Shown here: positions 1 through 5,175 of the stretch, piece after piece
Layout of the letters: every line of letters begins with the position of its first letter
Position numbering within the stretch: position 1 is the stretch's first letter
Assembly: GCA_013817135.1 (NCBI GenBank)
Contig: JACDDF010000215.1
Span: forward strand, 1-5,175
DNA length: 5,175 bases
Direction of reading: 5' to 3'
DNA from: Nitrospirales bacterium
GTDB lineage: Bacteria; Nitrospirota; Nitrospiria; Nitrospirales; UBA8639
Program-made: the position numbers and the translations under genes
The notes under the pieces: generated by a model
What the model saw: the letters and a program-made list of their open reading frames with translations, nothing else
Database searches by the model: none
What the model was told of the DNA's origin: nothing

Positions 1-14
1 ATCCGAAAAAGGCC

Positions 15-50
15 AAGATGGATTCCCGATTACAAATGTCGGGAATGACT
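15..50. repeat. Short palindromic element, probably a dispersed REP-like repeat
   Basis: An 8-bp perfect inverted repeat, ATTCCCGA (22-29) and TCGGGAAT (39-46), encloses a 9-base loop and is followed by GACT. The pattern 'GATTCCCG...CGGGAATGAC' matches a type of small intergenic palindrome found in many copies in various bacterial genomes; the Neisseria dRS3 element has a similar outline. Only one copy is visible here, so its dispersed nature is inferred from the pattern. It is not followed by a run of T, so it is a poor intrinsic terminator. Confidence 0.45.
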
Positions 51-157
51 GCAATTGGGATAAATGTCTGATGCAAATCTTTCTGATTTTTTCTACAAGT
101 TCAATCCACGTTTCACGGATGATTTTGCTGAGTTCTTGTGCTTTTCTCTCTGGGCTC

Positions 158-186
158 AGATCCTTCGCCTCCAGCTCAGAATGACA
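158..186. repeat. Possible second dispersed repeat fragment ending in CTCAGAATGACA
   Basis: The stretch starts with AGATCCTTCGCC and ends with GCTCAGAATGACA. This is the style of a short intergenic repeat seen in many bacterial genomes ('GATCCTTCGC...CTCAGAATGACA'). It shares its AATGAC end with the palindrome at 15-50. GCTCAGA also occurs just upstream (154-160) as a direct repeat of 174-180. No second full copy lies in the window, so the assignment rests on pattern recognition only. Confidence 0.35.
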
Positions 187-206
187 ATATAGTTGAGGTC
201 TAATCG

Positions 207-221
207 GGCCATGGAGTGGCC
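207..221 (+). other. Small hairpin in the leader of the first gene
   Basis: GGCCA (207-211) and TGGCC (217-221) form a 5-bp stem with a 5-base loop, followed by GTTTAATAT. It could be a weak terminator for upstream transcription or a feature of the mRNA leader of the gene at 275. The stem is short and may have no function. I found no convincing -35/-10 pair for the first gene in 1-274. TATAGT at 188-193 resembles a -10 box but lacks a good -35 partner. Confidence 0.2.
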
Positions 222-260
222 GTTTAATATCTAAACGATCACACGAAGTTTTATCAATAA

Positions 261-267
261 AGAAAGG
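261..267 (+). promoter_or_regulatory. Ribosome binding site of the PanE-like gene
   Basis: AGAAAGG lies 7 bases upstream of the ATG at 275. It supports this start, which also begins exactly at the first beta strand of the Rossmann fold. Confidence 0.6.
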
Positions 268-274
268 TCATCGG

Positions 275-1633
275 ATGAAGGAGATTTTGTTTGTGGGGGC
301 GGGGTCGGTTGGTGGGTATTTCGGGGCGCATCTGGCTCGCCACAATCCGAATGTGTCGTTTCTTCTGCGCCCGCGCACCAGAGAAGCGGTCGCCAAAAAC
401 GGGTTGACCATCCGGAGTGCGATTGATGAGAGCTTTACCGTGCATCCCACCGTGGCTTCCGATCCCAGGGAATTGCCCCAACCGGATCTGATTGTGTTGG
501 GGATCAAAGCCTATGACCTGGATGAGGTTATGGATCAGATTGAGCCGATGGTGAAACCGGACACGATTATTCTGACCTTGCAAAATGGGGTGACGATTGA
601 AGATACGCTGATGGCCCGCTTTGGCCGGGAGCGGATTGTGGGCGGGGTGGCGTTCATTTATTCTAAGATCGCCGAGCCTGGGGTCATCGACCATTATAAA
701 AAAGGGATGCTGACCATTGGCGAGCCGTTGGGGATGGAAACTCCCAGGCTCCAAGCCATGTTGGCGTTATTTAAGGGGGCAGGCATTCCCTGTTTTATTA
801 ATCCTGATATCCGGCGCGCCAAGTGGGAGAAAATGTGTTGGAATTGTGTCTTTAACCCTTTGACGGTGTTGCTGAATGATCGGGTGGCAAAAGCCCTGGA
901 TCATGCGGAGTTCCAACCGGTCATCGCGACCATTGTGCGGGAGGTCTCGGCCGTGGCCATGGCGGTGCACCGTGTGCCGTTGGATGAGGATATGCCGGAG
1001 AAGGTCGTCAAGTGGGCTCAAGAACTCCGAGATATTCATACGTCGATGTATGATGATTGGTTGGCCGGACGGCCCACTGAGATTGATGAGCTGAATGGTT
1101 TTATTAGCGAACAAGGCAAGGCGTTTGCTGTGCCCACTCCCATGAATGACATGTTAACTGCGTTCATTAAGGCCATGACCGTATGCAAGCTTTCCGCCGA
1201 GGCCACGATACAGGTAGGCGGGGCCATCATGCAGGCTCTCCACTTTACGCGAACGACGCTGGCGCAACTTCCCGCGACGCATCAAGTGTCTCAATTGCCC
1301 ACATTGATGCCCGGCATGAATATTCGAGGCGTCAAACTTCAAGCAATACTTGATGTTGTGACGCTTGATGTGGGAGCCGACCATGTGACCTTCGAGTCGC
1401 AGGATGGAAAATTTTCGGCCTGTCTGACGATGAAGCAAGCCGTGGAGTTTGGCATCCTGGTGTATGAACTGGATGGCGCACTCTTTCCTTCCGAACGAGG
1501 CGGGCCGTTTCGCTTGGTCACTCCTGGATTGGGTGACTTGTGCGCCAATGTAAAACAAGTCGGCAAAATGATATTTTCCAAAGGCCTGGTTTCGGATAGT
1601 CGTCCACCTGAAGTCTGTCCAGAGAAAGAGTAG
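275..1633 (+). CDS. Ketopantoate reductase (PanE/ApbA) family protein with a C-terminal SUOX-like domain
   Basis: The first ~305 residues (of 452) are a full 2-dehydropantoate 2-reductase fold, which in the family reduces ketopantoate to pantoate with NADPH in the cytoplasm (pantothenate/CoA synthesis). Visible motifs are the nucleotide-binding GAGSVGGYFG (residues 8-17), K78 in IKAYD, LQNG (102-105), the family catalytic lysine in KMCWNCVFN (K186, N190, N194), and SMYDDWLAGRPTE with S257, D261 and E269 matching the substrate-binding Ser and Glu of E. coli PanE. Usual PanE length is about 300-320 aa. The extra ~145 residues contain RGVKLQAIL (351-359), QDGKFSACL (376-384) and YELDGALFPSERGGPFRL (397-414), the pattern of the sulfite oxidase/molybdopterin-oxidoreductase fold (known from the family; the match here is inferred). 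No Cys sits where the Mo ligand is expected. The tail 438-452 looks disordered. With no pan genes alongside, the substrate may be another 2-oxo acid. It is probably the first gene of an operon with the GH13 gene. Confidence 0.85.
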   Translation: MKEILFVGAGSVGGYFGAHLARHNPNVSFLLRPRTREAVAKNGLTIRSAIDESFTVHPTVASDPRELPQPDLIVLGIKAYDLDEVMDQIEPMVKPDTIILTLQNGVTIEDTLMARFGRERIVGGVAFIYSKIAEPGVIDHYKKGMLTIGEPLGMETPRLQAMLALFKGAGIPCFINPDIRRAKWEKMCWNCVFNPLTVLLNDRVAKALDHAEFQPVIATIVREVSAVAMAVHRVPLDEDMPEKVVKWAQELRDIHTSMYDDWLAGRPTEIDELNGFISEQGKAFAVPTPMNDMLTAFIKAMTVCKLSAEATIQVGGAIMQALHFTRTTLAQLPATHQVSQLPTLMPGMNIRGVKLQAILDVVTLDVGADHVTFESQDGKFSACLTMKQAVEFGILVYELDGALFPSERGGPFRLVTPGLGDLCANVKQVGKMIFSKGLVSDSRPPEVCPEKE

Positions 1634-1643
1634 GTTTGTCTTG

Positions 1644-2939
1644 ATGCACCCTTCGCACCGTGTTCCTCTTATCTATAATCTGTTTCCACGCCTGGCCGGT
1701 CCTTGTGATCACTGGCTTCCTCATGCGGAACGGGCCGCAGGCATGGGATTTAATTGGCTCTTTGTGAATCCCATTCATCTCCCCGGTTTCTCGGGAAGTT
1801 TATATGCGATTAAAGAATACGATCTCCTGAATCCGGCATTTATGCCGGAAGGGACACAGGATCAGCGCCTTGATGTTTTGCGTCCTACGCTTCAAGGTAT
1901 CGCCCGATGTGGCCTGGCGCCCATGGTGGATCTGGTACTGAACCACACCGCCGTCGATTCATCCCTAGTCTCGCAGCACCCTGATTGGTATATGCGGGAT
2001 GAACAGGGAAAAGTTGAAAACCCCTATGCGGTTGATCCGGATGACCCCAGCAAGAGAACGGTGTGGGGCGATTTAGCCGAAATTGATAATCGGCATTCTC
2101 CGGACCGGGAGCATCTCTGGGAGTTTTGGGGGCAATTGGTCGACCGGTATCTTGAGTTGGGTTTTCAAGGGTTTCGATGTGATGCGGCCTATAAAGTTCC
2201 AGGTGAGTTGTGGCGCTTTCTTATTGACCGGGCAAAACGCGTGAATCCGCAAGCCGTCTTTTGGGCAGAAAATCTGGGCTGTACCCTGGAGCAGACGCGG
2301 GCGCTTGGAGACGCGGGGTTTCACTTTTTTTGTAATAGCTCCAAATGGTGGAACTTCAAGGACGCCTGGTGTTTAACCCAGCACCGTGAATTTCAGAATA
2401 TGCCGTCCATTGGATTTCCTGAATCCCATGACACCCCGCGCCTGGCGGCTGAGTCTGGAGGGAATGAGGCGGTTCAACGGCAGCGCTATGCCTTTGCCGC
2501 GCTGTTTTCAACCGGCCTCATGATCCCGATGGGGTATGAATTCGGATTTCAACAGTCGCTGCATGTGGTGGAGACCACCCCTGATGATTGGGAATCCCCC
2601 AGATGGGATTTGCAGAGTTTTATCCGTGCGGTGAACCACTGGAAGTTGGATGTGCCGCTTTGGCAAGGGGAGGGGGATCTGATTCAACGGTCGATGAGCC
2701 ACCCCAACCTGTGCGTTTTGGAACGGCGGTCGTTGGAAAATTCACACAGTTGGGCGCTCCTCTGTCTCAATACGAATGTTCATGAGCCAGTTGATGTGGC
2801 CATCGGTGAGTTAGGCATGCTCCCGTCTTCTCCCAGAATGTGGCGTGTCAGCTCCCTCGATCAACATCCTGGCTCCCAATCCCTTCCTAAGCGAGTGGTG
2901 CTCCAGCCAGCCGAAGTCATTGTGATTACAGACTTTTAA
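1644..2939 (+). CDS. GH13 (alpha-amylase superfamily) glycoside hydrolase or transglycosylase
   Basis: A 431-aa (beta/alpha)8-barrel enzyme acting on alpha-glucosidic bonds. All four GH13 signature regions are present: DLVLNH (96-101), GFRCDAAYKVP (176-186; nucleophile D180), FWAENLG (206-212; general acid E209) and FPESHDTPR (258-266; H262, transition-state stabiliser D263). Residues 101-145, including HPDWYMRDEQGK, form a short domain B, and about 350-431 should be the beta-sandwich domain C. There is no signal peptide, so it should act in the cytoplasm on glycogen-, maltose- or trehalose-type substrates. HPDWY and FRCDAA are somewhat reminiscent of GlgE-type maltosyltransferases, but the protein is much shorter than GlgE (~650-700 aa) and lacks its N-terminal domains, so I leave the specificity open. 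I chose ATG 1644; TTG 1641 directly before it would add one residue. The gene begins 10 bases after the preceding stop, and the purine-rich AGAGAAAGAGTAGG (1621-1634), which spans that stop, can serve as its ribosome binding site; this suggests translational coupling. Confidence 0.88.
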   Translation: MHPSHRVPLIYNLFPRLAGPCDHWLPHAERAAGMGFNWLFVNPIHLPGFSGSLYAIKEYDLLNPAFMPEGTQDQRLDVLRPTLQGIARCGLAPMVDLVLNHTAVDSSLVSQHPDWYMRDEQGKVENPYAVDPDDPSKRTVWGDLAEIDNRHSPDREHLWEFWGQLVDRYLELGFQGFRCDAAYKVPGELWRFLIDRAKRVNPQAVFWAENLGCTLEQTRALGDAGFHFFCNSSKWWNFKDAWCLTQHREFQNMPSIGFPESHDTPRLAAESGGNEAVQRQRYAFAALFSTGLMIPMGYEFGFQQSLHVVETTPDDWESPRWDLQSFIRAVNHWKLDVPLWQGEGDLIQRSMSHPNLCVLERRSLENSHSWALLCLNTNVHEPVDVAIGELGMLPSSPRMWRVSSLDQHPGSQSLPKRVVLQPAEVIVITDF

Positions 2940-2953
2940 GTGTGGTCTTGAGA

Positions 2954-2982
2954 TTGCAACTAAATAGAAGGCGCCGTAAAAT
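2954..2982 (+). promoter_or_regulatory. Candidate sigma70-type promoter of ndk
   Basis: TTGCAA (2954-2959, 4 of 6 consensus bases) and TAAAAT (2977-2982, 5 of 6) are separated by exactly 17 bases. Transcription would start near 2989, about 50 bases before the ndk ATG. This would let ndk be expressed independently of the upstream GH13 gene. The evidence is by eye only. Confidence 0.4.
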
Positions 2983-2989
2983 GCTCCTT
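2968..2989 (+). terminator. Weak imperfect hairpin after the GH13 gene
   Basis: AAGGCGC (2968-2974) can pair with GCTCCTT (2983-2989) with one internal mismatch and an 8-base loop, followed by TCTTATT. It could partly end the GH13 transcript. It overlaps the -10 box of the candidate ndk promoter, so at most one reading may be functional. Low confidence because the stem is interrupted and the T-tract is poor. Confidence 0.2.
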
Positions 2990-3022
2990 TCTTATTCACA
3001 GGGTTTTATTATGGGATTTTTG

Positions 3023-3030
3023 GGAAAGGA
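3023..3030 (+). promoter_or_regulatory. Ribosome binding site of ndk
   Basis: GGAAAGGA ends 8 bases before the ATG at 3039. It fixes the start, which also matches the N terminus of the family ([13 protein letters not shown]). Confidence 0.6.
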
Positions 3031-3038
3031 CGAGAAGA

Positions 3039-3455
3039 ATGTCAGAGCGGACGTTAGCAATTATTAAGCCTGATGCGGTGGCCAAACATGCGATTGGTGA
3101 TATTGTCCACCGTTATGAAGAGGCCGGGTTATTTCCGCTGGCCATGAAAATGATGCGGTTATCCAAGGGGGTGGCGGAAGGGTTCTATGCTGTGCATCGA
3201 GAACGCCCCTTCTTTAACGACTTGACGACCTATATGAGTTCTGGGCCGGTGGTAGTCGTGGTGTTGGAAGGGAAGGACGCGGTTAAAAAACACCGTGATT
3301 TGATGGGAGCGACCGATCCCAAAAAAGCCGATCCTGGAACTATTCGGGCCGCGCATGGGGCTTCTATTGAGGCCAATGCGGTGCATGGGTCCGATTCGGC
3401 CGAGAATGCTCAAATTGAGATTCGGTACTTTTTTGCGGAATCCAATCTGGGCTAG
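3039..3455 (+). CDS. ndk: Nucleoside diphosphate kinase
   Basis: This 138-aa cytoplasmic enzyme moves the gamma-phosphate of ATP to other nucleoside diphosphates through a phospho-histidine, keeping NTP and dNTP pools balanced. Its length is typical of bacterial Ndk (about 135-145 aa). The active-site motif NAVHGSDS (113-120) carries the phosphorylated H116. Other conserved residues are K10 in IIKPDAV, Y50, F58 in RPFF, R86 in [12 protein letters not shown]92, R103 in GTIR and N113. [11 protein letters not shown] and the N terminus resemble the E. coli type closely. The gene has its own ribosome binding site and a candidate promoter, and a strong terminator follows it, so it may be monocistronic or the last gene of the panE-like/GH13 transcript. 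Nothing is odd about the protein. Confidence 0.97.
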   Translation: MSERTLAIIKPDAVAKHAIGDIVHRYEEAGLFPLAMKMMRLSKGVAEGFYAVHRERPFFNDLTTYMSSGPVVVVVLEGKDAVKKHRDLMGATDPKKADPGTIRAAHGASIEANAVHGSDSAENAQIEIRYFFAESNLG

Positions 3456-3501
3456 TGGAAAGACCAATCTAGGGTGGTTGGGGCTTAATGCCCCTGGCAT
3501 A

Positions 3502-3540
3502 ATGCCCGCCGATGTCGGCGGGCATGTCTGTCTTTTCTTA
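3502..3540 (+). terminator. Rho-independent terminator after ndk
   Basis: A perfect 10-bp GC-rich stem, ATGCCCGCCG (3502-3511) and CGGCGGGCAT (3516-3525), has a 4-base loop ATGT. A pyrimidine/T-rich stretch (GTCTGTCTTTTCTT) follows. It lies 46 bases after the ndk stop. The T-tract is interrupted by C and G, so the element could also be an intergenic palindromic repeat doing the same job. A smaller hairpin, GGGGC (3480-3484) with GCCCC (3490-3494), lies just upstream. Confidence 0.65.
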
Positions 3541-3594
3541 TAAGCATAGTGTATTGGTTTAGTAGGCCGCATTTCCCTCTACACGTATTGCCGT

Positions 3595-5160
3595 ATGACA
3601 ACATGGCTAAAAATTTGTAGTCTGCTGCTGTGTCTGGGGCTCTTAGCCGGATGCGGACGGACACGTCCTCCCCAGGGGCCACCGGTGAGTGATGTCATCC
3701 CTCCTCCCCCTGCTGTCGAGTCCGCGCCTGATCGCGATGAAGGAATTGTTTCATCTCCATCTGAAGTCCCTCCTGATATTCAACGGATTCATGCGCAACT
3801 CTTTCAACAATCCAAGAAATATTTTGAGGAAAAATCCTATCCTCAAACCATCAGCGGACTCACGCGCTTGCTGGCGCTTCTTCCTGAAGAACCCATTGAA
3901 GTCCAAAGCCGTTGGTTGCTAGCTCAAGCCTATCGTCAGGTGGGAGAATGGGAAGCCGCCAGAGATCAGTACCGCACACTCGCCGTTTCAAGCAACGCCA
4001 ATCCTTATCAGGCGGATGCCCAATTGCAATTCAAAGAACTTCAACGGTTACTTGAACAATTTACGATGCCTCCTCTCGACACTCAGGCCATCCGGTTAAC
4101 ACTTGAACAATTGCCGGCCAGCGGTGGGTTTGACCAGGGTATTAAAAAAATGAAGGCCGATGGAGTTACGACACTGCTGATTGATTTGGGGTGCGAGGGA
4201 ACAGGCTTTCACACCGATCCACCTCGGAACTCAAAGGCGCCTCGTCATCTGCTTGACCTGCAAGCGCTCCTGCGCTCCTATGTGGAAAGAAGTCATCAGT
4301 TGCATCTGTTGGTGTATGTGGGAGTGAATCTGCGTTGTATCGGTAATTGGCACGATTCCCCTTTGCCGGAATGGCGCGATCGCACCTATAATGTGACAAC
4401 CCGTCAGACTCAGGATTCCCGGTTTTTTGATCTGTTTCATCCAGAGTATCAACAATTTCTTGATCAATTTCTCGCGCAACTCTCCGGTGAGGGTGTCGAC
4501 GGTCTGGTGTTTCTCGACGATTATCCCATGGGGATGTATGACGGGGTATCCCGGTCGGGGTTAACCCGTTTTCAAACCGCATTCGGTGTGAGCTTTGATC
4601 CCGTGCGTGCCTTTCAGCCAGGGTTTGATCCTCTCAGAGCATCTAGAGCATCTAAAGTGTCGAGTCGATCAACGCAGGGTTCAAGCGCTCTTGAAGAAGA
4701 TTCCGTGTTTTGGCGATGGGCTGGTTGGAAGGCTCGCGAGCGATTGACCGTTGTTGAGCAGTTGATAAGCCAGCTTCGCAAACGCCATCTGACGGTTCAA
4801 TGTGGCCTGGAACTCCACCCGCATGGATTAACCGATCCGGTTCGTGCCCTGGTGGATTATGCCCAGGATGCCATGGAAGCCATACGGCGCCCGTTTTCCT
4901 TTTTCTTTGTGCGGCCGGAAATCGATCGCCAGTCGTCCTCCGATCAACTTTCGGCGATTGAAAAGCTCCGGCGCATCTCGACAAAGGCTGTGTTAACCCG
5001 CTTGCTTCCTTTGCTTGACGGTCCGCGGCGTGTGTGGGTGAGTATGCCGGCGGAGAGAGGAAAGCGCATTGCGCCGGGAACAGCCGGGAGCAGCACGTCA
5101 CTTCTTGATGAGTTTCCTTCGGGAATTGGTGTCGTGCACGATCTTCGCGCCTTTTCTTGA
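3595..5160 (+). CDS. Lipoprotein with TPR-like segment and PgaB-like glycoside hydrolase domain
   Basis: A 521-aa protein predicted to be exported and lipidated. Residues 1-20 are a lipoprotein signal: K6, a hydrophobic core, then lipobox LLAGC with C20 as the lipidated residue. G21 at +2 gives no inner-membrane retention signal, so outer-membrane anchoring is likely. A proline-rich linker (25-60) follows. Residues 61-155 are helical with TPR-like spacing (YFEEKSYPQTISGLTRLLALLP, then WLLAQAYRQVGEWEAARDQY, written here as two overlapping halves). About 175-480 looks like a TIM barrel: TTLLIDLG (192-199), LHLLVYVGVN (236-245), FFDLFHPEYQQFLD (277-290) and VDGLVFLDDYPM (301-312). The last resembles the DGILFHDD strand of the PgaB hydrolase domain, making D308/D309 the likely acidic site. 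W373-W378 and KARERL (379-384) fit the following helix of that family. No CE4 deacetylase domain is present. It may bind or cut an exopolysaccharide such as poly-GlcNAc. No Shine-Dalgarno is seen before the ATG, but the signal peptide begins there, so the start is likely correct. Confidence 0.75.
   Translation: MTTWLKICSLLLCLGLLAGCGRTRPPQGPPVSDVIPPPPAVESAPDRDEGIVSSPSEVPPDIQRIHAQLFQQSKKYFEEKSYPQTISGLTRLLALLPEEPIEVQSRWLLAQAYRQVGEWEAARDQYRTLAVSSNANPYQADAQLQFKELQRLLEQFTMPPLDTQAIRLTLEQLPASGGFDQGIKKMKADGVTTLLIDLGCEGTGFHTDPPRNSKAPRHLLDLQALLRSYVERSHQLHLLVYVGVNLRCIGNWHDSPLPEWRDRTYNVTTRQTQDSRFFDLFHPEYQQFLDQFLAQLSGEGVDGLVFLDDYPMGMYDGVSRSGLTRFQTAFGVSFDPVRAFQPGFDPLRASRASKVSSRSTQGSSALEEDSVFWRWAGWKARERLTVVEQLISQLRKRHLTVQCGLELHPHGLTDPVRALVDYAQDAMEAIRRPFSFFFVRPEIDRQSSSDQLSAIEKLRRISTKAVLTRLLPLLDGPRRVWVSMPAERGKRIAPGTAGSSTSLLDEFPSGIGVVHDLRAFS
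4636..4653 (+). repeat. Tandem 9-base duplication inside the lipoprotein gene
   Basis: AGAGCATCT occurs twice in direct succession (4636-4644 and 4645-4653), encoding Arg-Ala-Ser twice (residues 348-353). It keeps the frame and sits in a Ser/Arg-rich loop between the barrel strand with D308/D309 and the W373 helix, where length changes should be tolerated. Confidence 0.7.
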
Positions 5161-5175
5161 TTTTTCTGATGGTGT

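Noticed and set aside
1..274. Possible end of an upstream gene or a riboswitch in the first 274 bases
   Set aside because: No open frame with gene-like composition runs in from the left edge, and no known riboswitch core is recognisable.
254..754. Long open frame on the - strand opposite the PanE-like gene
   Set aside because: It is the shadow of a strongly supported gene; its product is rich in His, Arg, Pro and Gln and shows no domain.
3539..3544. TATAAG as a -10 box for the lipoprotein gene
   Set aside because: No acceptable -35 lies 16-18 bases upstream; that position is the GC-rich terminator stem.
3159..3572. 137-codon open frame on the - strand across ndk
   Set aside because: ndk is certain on the + strand; this frame shows no recognisable family and starts across the terminator region.
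4051..4112. Repeat of CTTGAACAATT at 4051-4061 and 4102-4112
   Set aside because: It encodes similar Leu-Glu-Gln helix segments 17 codons apart; 11 bases is short and explained by related coding.
4652..5101. 149-codon open frame on the - strand inside the lipoprotein gene
   Set aside because: Its composition is typical of antisense shadows, and the + strand frame carries a signal peptide and domain motifs.

Overview
This window holds four complete protein genes, all on the + strand, plus short intergenic regions with repeats and signals. The moderate GC content, the E. coli-like NDP kinase, the gene repertoire and the short 'ATTCCCGA...TCGGGAATGAC' palindrome suggest a Gram-negative environmental bacterium. 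Nitrospirota (Nitrospira-like) is my best guess, but it is an impression from protein style and was not computed. The outer-membrane-type lipoprotein supports a diderm cell.

Layout: positions 1-274 are non-coding. They carry two sequences that look like dispersed repeats, a small hairpin and the ribosome binding site of the first gene. A 452-aa ketopantoate-reductase (PanE/ApbA) family protein follows at 275-1633. Its last third looks like a reduced sulfite-oxidase/molybdopterin-oxidoreductase-type domain. Ten bases later (start ATG 1644) comes a cytoplasmic GH13 (alpha-amylase superfamily) enzyme with the complete catalytic triad. These two genes are almost certainly co-transcribed. After a 99-base gap with a plausible sigma70-type promoter comes nucleoside diphosphate kinase (ndk, 3039-3455). 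A strong hairpin followed by a T-rich tract ends that transcript. After a 139-base gap, 3595-5160 encodes a lipoprotein with a TPR-like helical segment and a TIM-barrel-like domain. That domain resembles the glycoside-hydrolase half of PgaB (poly-GlcNAc processing).

How they fit together: ndk is a housekeeping gene with no obvious link to its neighbours. The PanE-like/GH13 pair may be a small metabolic operon (a 2-oxoacid-type reductase with an alpha-glucan enzyme), but the sequence does not show a shared pathway. The lipoprotein probably acts at the outer membrane or periplasm on a polysaccharide. The most unusual items are the PanE plus SUOX-like fusion, whose extra domain lacks an obvious molybdenum-ligating cysteine, and the TPR plus PgaB-hydrolase-like lipoprotein without a deacetylase domain. 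I see no CRISPR array, tRNA, rRNA, insertion sequence or phage gene.
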